A stretch of 64,000 bases of DNA from the NCBI GenBank assembly GCA_016748015.1, contig JAAOMT010000295.1:874604-938603 (forward strand), read 5' to 3'. Shown in pieces: positions 33,949 to 45,920 of this stretch; position 1 is the stretch's first letter; each line of letters opens with the position of its first letter. Below the pieces are notes generated by a model. It saw only the letters and a list, made by a program, of their open reading frames with translations, was not told the origin of the DNA and did not search any database. This DNA is from Geosiphon pyriformis. Lineage: Eukaryota > Glomeromycota > Glomeromycetes > Archaeosporales > Geosiphonaceae. Position numbers and translations under genes: made by a program.

Positions 33949-35241
33949 CACCAAATCTATATAGGAGATGCCAAACCAAGACAACAACAAGCCTACCGAG
34001 TTGTCCCAGAAAGTCACCAATTTATCTGAGAAGAAGTACAACGGATGCTTAACAATGGGCTTATTCAATCATCAATGAGCCCATGGGTCTCACCTGTGGT
34101 CCTAGTTAAAAAGAAAAATGGAAAGATACGATTTTGTGTTGATTACCAACAACTCAACAATGTCACCATTGGGGATGCCTACCCTCTTCCCCGAATTGAT
34201 GACATGTTGGATGTTCTTGAAAAGTCCAAATACTTTTCAACATTAGATTTAGAGAGTGGATACTGGCAAGTTGCTATGGATCCCAAAGACCGCCCCAAAA
34301 CAGCATTCACCACTCAAGGAGGAAATTACGAGTTCAATGTAATGCCTTTTGGATTATGCAATGCACCAGCAACATTCCAAAGACTCATGGATGTTGTTTA
34401 CAAAGGCCTCTTTTGGAAATCAGTAGTAGTTTATCTTGATGACACTGATGTTTATTCACCATTTTTTGAGCTACATTTAATTCACCTGCGAGAAGTTTTT
34501 CAACGATTACGGAAAGCAGGATTGAAACTGAACATTGAAAAATGCTACTTTGGAAAAACAAGTTTAGCTTTTCTTGGTCACATTGTTAGCAAAGATAGAA
34601 TTAAACCAGACCCCAGAAAAATCAGTACTGTCAAGAACTTTAAGACTCCACAAAATACCACAGAATTAAGAGGATTTATTGGATTAGCATCCTATTACTG
34701 AAAATTCATCAAAAGATTCTCAGAAATTACAAAACCCCTCAACCAGCTCACTACTAAAAATGTTGAATACAAATAGACAGAAGAACACCAAAATGCCTTT
34801 GAGATACTTAAGAAAAAACTCACAACAGCTCCAATCTTCGCCTACCCAGATTTCAGCAACTGATTCCGGTTAGCAACTGACACCTCTTATACTGCCTTTG
34901 GTGCCATCCTATCACAGTTAAATGACAATGGAAATGAGCGAGTAATTGCTTATGCTAGTAGAACATTAAAGCCAGCCAAAAAGAACTACCCCGCAACAGA
35001 ATTAGAAACCGCAGCAGTAATCTGGGCCCTACATCACTTCAACCTTTATCTCAGACCCAAAGAATTTGATATTATCACTAATAATATTGAACTTAAATGG
35101 CTTCAAAACAAAAACACCCAGCTGAACGCAAAACAAACCCAATGGACAGGATTTTTAGCTAATTACCAATACATCGTATACCACAAACCAGGAAAACTCT
35201 ACACCAATGTTGATTGTCTCTCAAGAATGAGACAAGATTAG
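33949..35241 (+). pseudogene. B2 reverse transcriptase and RNase H
   Basis: Same frame as the dUTPase, after a TAA at 33946 that probably replaced Gln. RT blocks: SPWVSPVVLVKKKNGKIRFC, STLDLESGYWQVAM, MPFGLCNAPATFQ, and the complete active site YLDD at 34432-34443. The thumb reads FLGHIVSKDRI and LRGFIGLASYY. Stops at about 34028, 34699, 34774 and 34861 are TGA or TAG at Arg, Gln or Trp codons. RNase H follows (RLATDTSYTAFGAIL, YASRTLKPA, ATELETAAVIWAL) to the stop at 35239. Confidence 0.9.
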
Positions 35242-35278
35242 AAAACAAAACCAACACCCATTTGAATTAACAGCATCA

Positions 35279-36676
35279 AAACAACAAACAATAAACCCTG
35301 AAAACTACAACAATCTCAAACAATATTTGGAGACATTAACAATCCCAACAGATTGGTCCCCAGATGAAAAACATCGGTTACAACAACAAGCCAAACAATA
35401 TTTTCTATACAACAACATTATCTATCATCGAAATTCCAAAAACCCAACCAAACCACTCAGATTAATACAAAAACAGAAAAAAGAGACCATTTTATACAAT
35501 ATGCACTCAGATCCTTCATCAGCACACTTCGGAAAAGATAGCACCATTCAAAGAACACTAGAATACTACTTTTGGCCTCAAATGAGAAAAGACATTCACA
35601 AATATGTCGAATCTTGTGATAGTTGTCAAAAAAGAGGAGGAACTCACCCTACAGAACCTTTAAATCCAATCAAAGTTGGACAGCCTTTTGACAGAGTTGG
35701 TATCAATTTAGTTGAACCACTATCTATTACCACTTAAGAAAACTGTTATATTGCAGTAGCTGTAGACTATCTTACTAAATGGCCTGAAGCCAGAGCCATT
35801 TAACGAGCAGATGCAAAATCAGTAGCAAATTTCATCTACGAAGACATCATTTGTAGACATAGATGTCCAATTGAACTTTTATCCGATCAGGGAACACACT
35901 TTGTGAACAATCTGATACAAAAAATTTGTGAACAATTCAATATCAAAAGACCTCTGTTTTCACCCTACCATCCACAAACAAACAGACTTGTGGAACGTTT
36001 TAACAGAACATTGTGTGAGTCATTAGCCAAAGTCTCAACCGATTTTGAGCAAGAATGGGATCTCTTTATTCTATTAGTGTTACTAACATATAGGACATTA
36101 AAACAAGATACCACGAAACACACACCATTTGATTTAACTTATGGAAGGACAGTAACACTACCAATTAAGTTCACAGTGGAAACATACCCAGCACAACCAA
36201 TCAATAAAAACAATTTCCAAGAAACGCTTCAGCAAAGAGCCTACACTCTGCTTAGCACATTGGAAAGAAAATGACAAATAGCAGCCACCCATATTGAACA
36301 CTCCCAAGCTCAACAAAAAGAACAGCATGATGACAAATTGCCTTCAGTCACCAATAAATTCAAAATTGGAAACAAAGTTCTCTTACACAGAACTAAAGCT
36401 GAAAAACAATGGAGTGGAAAATTTGAAAATAAATGGAATAGACCATTCTTTATCCATGAAGTCCTAGGCAATGGATTATACAAGCTAAGACTTGATGACA
36501 AAATCCTAGCAAAAGTTGCACATGGAGATTGTTTGAAACACTATCATTCCAGAAACAATCCTGAATTATTAATTCCACAAATTGGTACACATTCCCCTTT
36601 GGTCAGTCCTGAAGATATTCTCCGAAACTTAGAACCAATAGTTGTCATTGAACAACCTTCCAACCTGAACACTTAA
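35279..36676 (+). pseudogene. B2 integrase with GPF/Y-like tail
   Basis: It lies in a different frame from RT. The zinc domain has MHSDPSSAHFG and CDSCQ. The core reads VGINLVEPLS, so the first catalytic Asp has become Asn (AAT; B1 keeps GAT), then LLSDQGTHF and NRLVERFNRTL with Asp and Glu 35 residues apart. TAA codons interrupt at about 35735 and 35800, and TGA at 36272. The tail (36338-36676) has FKIGNKVLLHR and WNRPFFIHEVLGNGLYKL, typical of the gypsy GPF/Y module. No chromodomain is visible. Confidence 0.88.
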
Positions 36677-36838
36677 TTTAATTTTACTAGTTATTCTCTT
36701 ATAATTTAGAAACAATCTCACAAAAACAAAACAAAACAAAAATAACATAAAAACCCATACACCAAAAATAATTTTTTATTTTTTCAATTGCTTATAATGA
36801 CTATTCCTTAAAACATTCAACAATTATCCCAAAAACTA

Positions 36839-37510
36839 ATGTTAGCTTTAAAAACAATACCTGAATTATCTATTACTGTTACTGGAAACTACATAAATTA
36901 TACCCAAACAGAAGTAGTTACAAATTTAGCCCCAAATTCACGAAAATATTACCTGTATAAAAAGAACACAAGAAGTTATACTGGAATTCACCTGCCAGAA
37001 CTTTTAAAGCTTGCTTTAAAAGAAAACCTAATGCTCACTCCAATTAGTATTCCACCAAATACTACAATTCAACAAAAACTTCAACTGTGTCACAATGAGG
37101 AAAACACTGAATATCCTCCAATCTATAGATATTTTTACATTGGAAAAACACTTTACAAATGGAAACTGGAACTTACAACAGCAAACCTCACAAAAGAAGC
37201 TATTCAGAAACAACTCCACAACGAATTCAAGACAACAGCTGGTTCAACAAACAGTTGCTACAGGCTTAGAGCTGCTCTTAGACTTTATGACCTATTCCAC
37301 ACCTGTGAAAACGTACTACAAAACCAAATTTTTCAACCTTTGAAGATTCAATACATTGGAAAGCTCACAGAACTGAAATTTCAACAATTTTCAGACCAAA
37401 TTTCTTCAATAATTTTGGATTATTATCTGGAAATAACAGACAGTACTTGGACTTTGATAGAGCTCAGTTTTGAGAAAGAGGTTATGTTACCAGATGAAAT
37501 TATCTCATAA
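36839..37510 (+). CDS. B2 ORF3 of unknown function after integrase
   Basis: An uninterrupted frame of 223 codons (MLALKTIPELSI) begins about 160 bp after the integrase stop and ends just inside the 3' LTR. An upstream in-frame ATG at 36797 is cut off by a TAA present in B1 too. The product is basic, Leu/Lys/Thr-rich and largely helical in look, without signal peptide, membrane span or Cys pairs. The B1 copy is the same protein with a longer LTR-encoded end; the B2 end is changed by a 25-bp LTR deletion. A and C carry ORF3s at the same place with little obvious identity. A Gag-like, nucleocapsid-like or envelope-substitute role is conceivable, but none is supported. Confidence 0.72.
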   Translation: MLALKTIPELSITVTGNYINYTQTEVVTNLAPNSRKYYLYKKNTRSYTGIHLPELLKLALKENLMLTPISIPPNTTIQQKLQLCHNEENTEYPPIYRYFYIGKTLYKWKLELTTANLTKEAIQKQLHNEFKTTAGSTNSCYRLRAALRLYDLFHTCENVLQNQIFQPLKIQYIGKLTELKFQQFSDQISSIILDYYLEITDSTWTLIELSFEKEVMLPDEIIS

Positions 37511-38443
37511 TTCCTATCATTAATTAGCATATATTATCATTTCAAATTATCACTTATTACTTAGCAAAGAATGTCCGAAATTATCATTTAATTAATAACC
37601 CAAATTGTATACAACACAAATGTAACCTAATTGCGATGATCAATCATGCAATACTCCAAACTATGTAACATTCAAAAGTTCGCCAAAATTTATAAAAATT
37701 CGCCGAAATAATTGATAGTTCACCAAAATATCTAATAGTTTGCAGAAATAATTTGTAGTTTGCCGAAATGTATCTTTAATTCAGTGAAATTGTAGAAAAT
37801 AGCAAAGTTCAAGTTCATAGAATAGTGTTACGACAAGTTGTATAAAAGAAGAGCTTCTCTCTTCGAGAAAATGTATCTTACTTTAGATTTATCACTTAGA
37901 ACCATTCATACACACACAGAAAAAAAATAAATATCAAATAATTTGAAAAACCAAATTCTTTAATTATTGCACTTGGAAAATCTCCAAAACCCAACTAATG
38001 TTTTGAAATTGATTAGCTACCAATTTCAGTAAACTGTTAGTGATTCCAGGCCTGGATAGAAAACGTTTCCCTTGATAAAATCCTATTTCTTTTACACTTT
38101 TTTTATTTTTTTTTTCTTTTCTTATTACAATCATTAGGGTAGCCTACAGACGAGATTCCTGTAGAAAAGTTGACTTTCACAGCAAAGTAACTACACATTT
38201 TTAGTGAGCTTCCAGATGAGCAATTCCTGGGAAAGAGTTGACATTTACTACAACGTAACTACATAAAGCAACTGGCATGGAATTGGCCATTCCACTCATA
38301 AGCCCAGCAAGTTCAAATTATAGGAGATAATTTGAAGTTAAAAATTCAGTTACTGGAGGTTCAACCACACCCAGGAAACGTGAATTCACAGCAAATAAGT
38401 ATCAACAACATTACAGAAAAGAGACCAAAAACCTTCAGTAACA
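37485..38443 (+). repeat. B2 3' LTR, 959 bp
   Basis: It starts TGTTACCAGATG and ends TTCAGTAACA. Compared with the 5' LTR it lacks about 25 bp near its start (between CCAGA and AAATTATCTC), explaining the length difference. It has the same 20-bp array and TATAAAAG. Confidence 0.92.
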
Positions 38444-39300
38444 TTGGTAGTCCATTTGTATTCCACGTTTTTGGTGGTGAGCTGGTTGAGGGGTTTTGCA
38501 ATTTCCGAGAATCTTTTGATAAACTTCCGATAGTAGGATGCTAATCCTATGAATCCTCTTAGTTCTGTAGTATTTCGTAAAACTTTGAAGTTCTTAACAG
38601 CACTGATTTTTCTTGGATCTGGTTTAACTTCTTCTTCACTAACTATGTGACCAAGAAAGGCCAAACTTGTTTTTCCAAAATGCCATTTTTCAATGTTTAG
38701 TTTTAATCCTGCTCTATGTAATCATTAAAAAACTTCTCGCAGGTGAATTAAATGAAGTCTAAAAGATGGGGAATAAACATCAGTGTTATCAAGATAGACA
38801 ACTACTGATTTCCGAAGGAGTCCAGCATATACAACATCCATGAGTCTTTGGAATGTTGCTGGCGCATTGCATAATCCAAAGGGCATTACATTAAATTCGT
38901 AGTTTCCTTCTTGTGTTGTGAATGCTGTTTTGGGGTGGTTCTTGGGATCCATGGCAACTTGCCAGTATCTGCTTTCTAGATCTAATGTTGAAAAGTATTT
39001 AGATTTTCCAAGGGCATCTAACATGTCATTGATTCATGGAAGAGGATAAGCATCCCCAATAGTGACACTGTTGAGTTGTTGATAATCAACACAAAATCGT
39101 ATCTTTCTATTCTTCTTTTTAACTAGGACTACTGGTGAGGCCCATAGACTCATTGATGGTTAGATAAGCCCATTGTTAAGCATTCGTTGTATTTTTCTCG
39201 GATAAATTGGTGGCTTTCTGGAACAACTCGATATGTTTGTTGTCTTCTTGGTTTGGCATCTCCTGTATAAATTTGGTGTTGGACCAGATTGGTTCTTTCT
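38444..39300 (-). pseudogene. B1 reverse transcriptase
   Basis: The minus frame shows VKKKNRKIRFCVDYQQLN (near 39100), YFSTLDLESRYWQVAM, MPFGLCNAPATFQ, and the active site YLDN at about 38784-38795, where B2 has YLDD (GAC to AAC). The thumb reads FLGHIVSEEEVKPD and LRGFIGLASYYRKF. Stops interrupt near 39030 and 38725. It runs to 38444, where B2 is inserted. Confidence 0.88.
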
Positions 39301-39329
39301 AAGTCATTGTTGTTTTTAGCAAAGATATC

Positions 39330-40430
39330 AGCAAATTCTGTAATTAGTTCTTTGAGCTGGGTCTGTTGTTGTGGTTCAAGTTGTTCATATTGATTCGAGA
39401 TGGTTTTTCCATGACAACATGGTAGTTTTTGGAGTTGGGGTTTGGATTGATTTTTGGTAGTAAATGTTCAATAATTTCAGAAAAATTGGGGACTGTTTGG
39501 GGTAATTCTTGTTGAAATATGTTACTGTGAATGATTCCAATTTTTAAGTTATTTAATAAAACTATGAGATAATTGTTGGGATTGTAAAAAGTAACTCAGA
39601 CTTTCTTTGTTTCTTCTGGAATATAAATGTTTGGGATCGAGATATTATGTTTCAAGCAAATTTGTTCATTTGATTCAAAAATTTGTTGTGTGGTTGTTGG
39701 CTTTTCACAAATGTAAATTTCAGGGTGTTTTTCGAAGTGTGAAATGGTAATTGGTTGTGGAAGTTGTAAAATCTGGTGAGATTCTTTCTGTTCATTGAGA
39801 GCTATGTTTACTGGAACTGTGAAATGTCCAGTTGAACCAAAACCTTGTGTTCCTCTTTCGCTTTTTTCCAACTGTTCTCTTTGATTAACTAATTGTAAAC
39901 CTGAAATGTTGATTAAGGGTAGATAGATAGCTTGAGCAATTTTTTCAGCATATCCAATTTTGAAAGATTTATTAGTTTTATTTTGTAACATGACTGTGAT
40001 GTCTCCTGTGTATCCAGCATCGATGATTCCTTCTCTAACATTGATTTTTTTGCTTGCCAAGGATGATCGAGAAGCAATTTGAACCATTGCTCTTGGTGGG
40101 ATTTTGAGGGCAATTTTGAGGTTGATTTTTGTGAAAGATTTGGGTTTGAGAGTAAGAGTATCTTTTCCTGGATATCTTAGATCATATCCAGCATCAATCT
40201 CATGGGCTTTTTCTGGTTTTATTTCTTGTCCATTGTTGTTGAAATATTTGAGTTGTAAAGCAGGCTAATTTTCAATGAAATAGATGGGTGTTGTCTCAAT
40301 TTCTTTTGTCGCTTCAAGTTCTCCAAATTCAATTTCGTATTCATCATTTTTGCTGGGCAAGAGAATGCTAAAAGCGTAGTATTCAGAATACCACTGTTTA
40401 TCACAAGGCATAATACATTCTTCACATAGT
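39330..40430 (-). pseudogene. B1 dUTPase and beta-rich linker
   Basis: All five dUTPase motifs are readable: DAGYDL (near 40190), SRSSLASKK, IDAGYTGDI, EKIAQAIYLPL and RGTQGFGSTG (near 39850). A TAA near 40265 lies N-terminal to the domain, and the linker carries a TGA near 39594. The domain itself, about 40215-39840, is free of breaks. Compared with B2 there are scattered substitutions (ASKK for ASKG, VREGI for VRGRI). The linker region ends before RT at about 39330. Confidence 0.88.
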
Positions 40431-41038
40431 CTAATATTTATTTGCTCTAATCATTGAATTTGAGCTTCTTAGGTTGGGTAGATGTGACTTGCAATTTGGT
40501 AGTAGACTTCTACTTTGTCTTCGTAATTGAATTCAGCTAATTCCATAATGTATTCAATGTATTCTGCTTCTTTCATTTGGCGAACATCTTCTTTGGTAGC
40601 TCCATTAATTAATGCCATTGCTAGGTCAAAAATTATTTTGGCATCATAGGGGTAGTGATAAAGTTTGTTGAAAGCACTGTTGTATGCTGCATTAAAGGGT
40701 GTTCCTCTTTTTACTTTTTCTGAAATTGATAAAGCATATTGGCAGGTCTGATCACAGACTTCTCCTCTCATGGCTACATTAATCCAATTGTATTCTTCCG
40801 GTAGCATATCTCTACAAGTCAAACAAGGGGTGTTGTTCCATTTTCTGCTCCTTTTTATTAGATGGCCCCATCGTTCTTTGTGGCAAGCCTTGCAGTAATA
40901 ACAAATATGATTTTCATATTCTTCTTCGGGTGAAATGCAGGCTTCCATTGATGATAGTTTCTTGTGGCAGTCCTTATATTTAAGGGAATATAGGGGCATT
41001 GTTTCCTTGGTTTGGGTTTTGAGTAAGGGATATTCCAT
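40431..41038 (-). pseudogene. B1 Cys-rich module
   Basis: The frame 41038-40469 is open for 189 codons and includes KDCHKKL, CYYCKACHKERW, CLTCRDML, CDQTCQYAL and, after the domain, a helical segment ending HIYPT. It is closely similar to B2. Beyond the TAA at 40469 the read continues to LRLCEEC-type residues after a TGA (QIQ-stop-LEQ) shared with B2. Zinc binding is inferred from the Cys spacing. Confidence 0.72.
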
Positions 41039-41781
41039 CCAGAGGTTTCGAGTTTAGAGTGTGGGGTAAAATGTTCTTGTTCTGTTTCATCGGCCCAGTT
41101 GGACATTGATCCAAGAGCCATGAATGTTTCAATGAGGGGTTTTTCCTCTTCCGGTTCGAATTCAAAAGCTGGGGCTTTTTCAGAGCATTTGTTGAATGTA
41201 TCACAAATGGCAGGTACCTGGGTGTGTTGTCCTTGATAGGAGATTGTTAACTCTTGTGTTTCCCAATTCAGATTAGCATTGGCTTTTTGAAGCCAATCAT
41301 TTCCAATGAGAGCTTGATATTGGGGTGCGTCCATTACAAGAACTTTGACTGGAATGGTGATTCCATCAAGAGTGAATGGAAAATTGTCAATTTCTCTTAC
41401 TGGAGTCTTTTTCATGCCATCGGCAGTGACAATTACTGTTTGAGCTGGTTGGTTGACATTTCTTTTCAACTGTTGCATTAACTGGTAGGTGATAATGCTT
41501 CCGGTGGATCTACTGTCTAGGATCAAGCAAATTGTCTTTCCTTTGACTTTGGCTTCAGTGTACATGGCCATGATTGCTTTTTGTTCATTGGCAGCTGCAT
41601 TGCTAAGCAGAAATGGTGACTTATTTGCTTCGAACTCAAAAGAGAATATATCTGAAAGATTAGCATTTTCAGCAATTCTGGCTGGTGGAATTGTGGTAGA
41701 AGTATAGAAAGAGTTTTGTTGTTGTGCTGCAGCTCTACCTTCCAAGAGTGCAGTATGGTAAAAATCCTGTTCTTCTGGCAT
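41039..41781 (-). pseudogene. B1 aspartic protease
   Basis: Within an open frame of 307 codons (41781-40858) the active-site loop reads LILDSRSTGSII near 41520 and the GNDWLQKANANLNWE block near 41290. The loop has Arg instead of Gly, the same change as in B2. The frame runs on into the Cys-rich region, then shifts by one base relative to the 189-codon frame. Confidence 0.82.
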
Positions 41782-42038
41782 TGTTAAATAACTGGGTTGA
41801 GTGTGGTAGTGGTTGGATCTTGGTTGAATGGTATTTCAGGGAACCAATTAGTTGTTCAAACTGATTCTATTGTTGTTTGCTTGGTATTGGTTTTGTGGTG
41901 TGAATTGATTTTATGTAAGCAGTCTTCGAGCAGGTACTTGACAATGTTGTGTGAGTGGTTGTTGGTATTGCTGTGGGATTGGCTGTGGGGCGGGCTAATG
42001 ATAGTTATTTTGGTATTGGGGTCTTGGTGGATAGTAAG

Positions 42039-43600
42039 CTAATGGTGGCAGTTGATAATAAGATTGCTGTGGTGAAGGGTAATGTTGATTACTCCTATTT
42101 GTTGGTCTCGTTGTAGCTTTCTGCAATCTTTTTTCCAGTGGCCAGAAATTCCACAGTAATGGCAATTCTGAGGCTGGTTATTGGAAAGTGGTGCAAAGTT
42201 ATTTTGATTTCGTCTTTGGGGTGGTTGATATCTTTGGGGTTGTTGTTGTTGTTGATTGGTGAAATAGTTTTCAATCTTCTTTGTGAGTTGGTCAATTTTT
42301 TCCTCGGCTGCTGAGCTGGTTTCTTCAATTGCCAAATTTACAAGTTTTGTGTGGTTGGCCTCTTTCATGGCCATTTTGTATCTTTTCGCATGCTGTATGG
42401 CAGAGTTTAAATCTTCTGGCACATGTAAGCAAACCTTTTTAATTAGTTTATCTTTTAGACCAGTGATAAATTGATCCAAGATTTGAGCATCGGAATAATA
42501 ATTGTTTGTCTCGAGTTGGCAAATTTGTCTGAGAAGTTTGTTGAATTTCCCAATATAAGTCATAATGGATTCGAAGGGTTCTTGTTTGATATTTCGAAAA
42601 TGATTGCGAAGAGTGATGGAGGTGTTATTGTCAGTGAACTGTTCAAGGAAGGCTGCTTTGAAAGCATTCCAATCATTGAATGGGGTGGCCAAGTTTTCAA
42701 ACCATTCTCCTGCTGTTTCTTTGAAAAAGTAGGGAATTGTTCTTAACATTCTGGCAGCATTCCATTCATTTGCATCTCCAGCTTTAATAACTTGGTTGAG
42801 CCATTCTTGGGGACTGGTCTCAATATCTTCTCCATTGAATTCAGGGATTTTTGTGATGTATGTTGTCATTTTGTCTTCTTCCTTTTCACTGTTTATTGAT
42901 TCTTTTTCAGTTATTTCAGAGTTGTTTTCTTCATTTGCTGCTGTCTCAGAGTGTTCACTTTGATTTTCAGCTAGAAAATCAAGGAGATTGGAACTAGTTT
43001 GAAGGAGTTCTTGTTGTCTGGTGGAACTTTTGAGTGATGTAAAATCTTCTGGTCTTGCAAATCAATTTAAGGGTGAATTAGGTGTTTGTGCTTGTGCAAG
43101 TAAAGCTGGAAAAGATGTGATAGTAAGTGAAAGTTTTGAACTGATTCTTTGTTCAGGTGTTTGTAAATGTTTGAATGATATTTTGGGAGTATTGGGTGTT
43201 GTGTGAACAGGTTGGTTATCTCTTTGTCTTTTGTTGCTATTGGTTTCAAGTTCAGATTTGAGTTCAAAGACAAATTGTGTATTTGCAGAATATTTTTTTT
43301 CACAAAATCAAATAATATTATAATTGAGTTCCTCAAAATAAGTAGCATAAGCTTCAGCACTAATGTTTTCTGATTCAGTGTTGGAATAGTGTAGTATGTT
43401 CTCAAAAAGATTTCTTTTAACTGTTGTAATGTTATAGTTTCCAAAGAGGTAATCGTTGATTCAATTTTCGATGTATTAAAAAAGTGTTTTCTTGAAAGCT
43501 ATGATTCTATCGCATATTTCAAATTGTTGTTTGCAGTGTGTGTAAATTGATTGATAGTACTCTAAGATTGTGATGTCTGAGGCAGTCGCCACTTTGAATT
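42039..43600 (-). pseudogene. B1 pre-Gag and Gag with CCHC knuckle
   Basis: From the right, a GTG at about 43592 (VATASDITIL) opens the pre-Gag frame, which has stops including the TGA near 43308 shared with B2. Gag proper, MTTYITKIPEFNGEDIE, starts at 42869 and is open for 276 codons. The capsid-like part reads GEWFENLATPFNDW. The knuckle near 42125-42166 is C-x2-C-x4-H-x4-C. A one-base difference from B2 after the knuckle takes the read out of the linker frame. Confidence 0.85.
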
Positions 43601-43620
43601 TGTTGTTGCTGTGTTATTTC

Positions 43621-43637
43621 TGTGGGAAAGCACCAAA
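43621..43637 (-). other. B1 primer-binding site candidate
   Basis: On the minus strand TTTGGTGCTTTCCCACA follows the LTR end ...CAGTAACA directly. Confidence 0.6.
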
Positions 43638-44628
43638 TGTTACTGAAGGTTTTTGGTCTCTTTTCTTAAATGTTGTTGATGCTTGTTTGCTGTGAATTCA
43701 CGTTTTCTGGATGTGGTTGAACCTCCAGTAACTGAATTTATCTTGAAATTATCTTCTATAATTTGAACTGCTGGGCTTATGAGTGGAATGGCCAATTCCA
43801 TGCCAGTTACTTTATGTAGTTATGTTGTAGTAAATGTCAACTCTTTTTCAGGAATTGCTCATTTGGAAGCTCACTAAAATGTGTAGTTACTTTGCTGTGA
43901 AAGTCAACTCTTCTACAGAAATCTCATCTGTAGGCTACTCTAATGATTATGATAATAAAAGAAAAGAAAATAAAAGAAAAGGAAAGAAAAAAAAGAAATG
44001 AGGAATTGATTTGTTAAAGTCGTTTTGAATTCAGACCTGGAAGTGTTTTAACAGTCTACTGAAATTGGTAGCTAATTAATTTCAAACTGTTAGTTGTGTT
44101 TTTGAGGATTTTCCAAGTGCAATAATTTAAAGAATTTGGTTTTTCGAATTATTTGATATTTATTTCTTTTTGTGTGTATAAGAATGGTTCTAAGTGATAA
44201 ATCTAAAGTAAGATACATTTTCTCAAAGAGAGAAGCTCTTTTTTTATACAACTTGTCATAACACTATTCTATGAACTTGAACTTTGCTATTTTGTACAAT
44301 TTCGCTGAACTAAAGATACATTTCGGCAAACTACAAGTTATTTCTGCGAACTATTAGATATTTCAGTGAACTATCAATTATTTCGGCAAATTTTTATAAA
44401 TTTTGGCAAACTTTTAAATGTTACATAATTCAGGGTATTGCATGATTGATCATCGCAATTAGGTTACATTTGTGTTGTGTACAATTTGGGTTATTAATTA
44501 AATGATAATTTCGGACATTTTTGCTAATATAATAAGTGATAATTTGAAACAATAATATGTGCTAATTAATAATAGGAATTATAAGATAGTTTTATGCTCA
44601 ATAATATCTCTAATTTTGTCTGGTAACA
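43638..44628 (-). repeat. B1 5' LTR, 991 bp
   Basis: Plus-strand ends are TGTTACTGAAGG and GTCTGGTAACA, giving the intact family termini TGTTAC/GTAACA. It carries the 20-bp array (about 44317-44420) and a TATA element near 44245. Confidence 0.93.
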
Positions 44629-45294
44629 ACAGATAGCAAGGGAGAACAGAATTGTAGGGTGATGAAAATAATCAAAGGAAATTCAACTTCAAAGAGCAAA
44701 TTGAATGAGTATAGATTCAATGTGTGAGATCAGTCTCATAAAATATCTCAGTTACTATACTTTTCAAAGATAACTGGGGAATCTGAAGGTAGAGGAATAG
44801 TCCATACTGTCAACAAATAATCACACTTGGTATAATTCTATGCTTCATATTGGCACTCTTAGAATTCAATATCAAGTATTAGATATGCTCTTCAGTCACA
44901 TTTTATTCAATAATCTTCAAATGTTGCAATAACACTATTTTAGAAAAAGGGTAAGGAATAACCAACAAGTAATTTTTTATCTTTAAAATATTCAAATACT
45001 TGAAAGTAGGAAAAGGGAAATTAGCGATAAGAGAAGGATTGAGATAAAAGTTGTTATTTTATTTATTTAATTTTCTTGATTTCTTCATGTTTTTCTACAG
45101 TTAAGAGATTTATCACTTATATAGTTATCAAAAGTGGTTAATGATCAGATCAATGACTAGGTCAATGATCAGGTCAACAGTCAGATCATTGATCAGGTCA
45201 ATGATCACTTACTAAAATAGAATGGCTAATTTATATGACATCAATAGCTAATACATGTGATAATTAATAAGAAGTATAAGTTTCAACTGTAACA
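44629..45294 (-). repeat. A2 3' LTR, main part
   Basis: It continues from the 29-bp end at 24888. The first four bases duplicate 24913-24916. It ends CAACTGTAACA. The 12-bp array has six units at 45136-45207. Confidence 0.92.
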
Positions 45295-45920
45295 TCATCC
45301 TCTCCAAAGAGATTGAGCTCTAGTAAAATTAAGCTATTTATGGTGTAATCTATTGAAAGGGTTTTATCTAACTCAAAGCTAACTAGTTTGTTGAAGTTTT
45401 TTGTCAATAAAGTATATAACACTTGAGGCAAAATGAGTTTAGTATCCAGGAGACCAAATCTTTGTATTAGAGTTTTGGTTCTTCTAGCAATAGTTAAAAC
45501 TCTTAAGATATCTAACTGTATAATGCCCAAAATTTCTGCCTGTATCTCTAAAGTTGTTTTTTTCATAAGTTTTATATTCTTTATAATTTCACCAAGGCGA
45601 CCATAGAGTTCTAATTGTCTTCCATATAACAAGTTTTTGTCTATGGGTAAGATTTCTTGAAGTGTTTTTCTAATTGTGTTGGAAGGTGGAAATATAGCTG
45701 CTGTTATACTTTTCAACAAATATTTATTCATTTTACTACCAATTTTTTCTCTTCTGGTAGTGGTTTTCTTTGATCTAATAACAGTATGAGTTCCACTGTT
45801 ATCAGTTATGGTGGTTTGTTTTCCAATGATCAGAGTAGCATTTGGATAGTTTTTGATCCAATACTCATAAAGAGTATAGAAGGCATTTTAAATGTTTTGA
45901 TCCAGAAAATAATTGTTCAT
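45264..45920 (-). pseudogene. A2 ORF3 of unknown function after integrase
   Basis: It starts at the ATG 45920 (MNNYFLDQN), contains a stop near 45888 and frame damage before the 155-codon open part 45731-45264 (MNKYLLKSITAAI), and ends inside the LTR with ...VETYTSY, as A1 does. Conserved blocks with A1 include LPIDKNLLYGRQLELYGRLG and IQRFGLL. The A1 stops at two positions in the second half are sense codons here (Gln), so the ancestral ORF was open through them. Confidence 0.7.

Larger units (their letters stand above)
28613..38443 (+). mobile_element. Ty3/gypsy element B2 with dUTPase, complete
   Basis: About 9.8 kb, bounded by family B LTRs and oriented opposite to its host element B1. 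Order: LTR, primer site, pre-Gag/Gag with knuckle, Pro/Gln-rich linker, protease, Cys-rich module, dUTPase, RT, RNase H, integrase, ORF3, LTR. It is the best preserved element here, with an intact YLDD, but has frameshifts near 32650 and about 35240-35280 and several stops. Confidence 0.95.
38444..44628 (-). mobile_element. Ty3/gypsy element B1, 5' half
   Basis: This is the rest of B1 after the B2 insertion. From right to left it holds 5' LTR, primer site, Gag, protease, Cys-rich module, dUTPase and reverse transcriptase. Its outer right flank ACAG (44629-44632) matches 24913-24916. Confidence 0.93.

Noticed and set aside
36839-37510. ORF3 as an envelope gene (errantivirus-like)
   Set aside because: No signal peptide, membrane span, furin-like site or Cys pattern is visible.
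40858-41781. Host aspartyl protease gene
   Set aside because: Its position and near-identity to B2 show that it is part of B1 Gag-Pol.
43021-43206. Plus-strand ORF and similar frames within 38444-52304
   Set aside because: They are reverse-strand shadows of minus-oriented elements B1 and A2.
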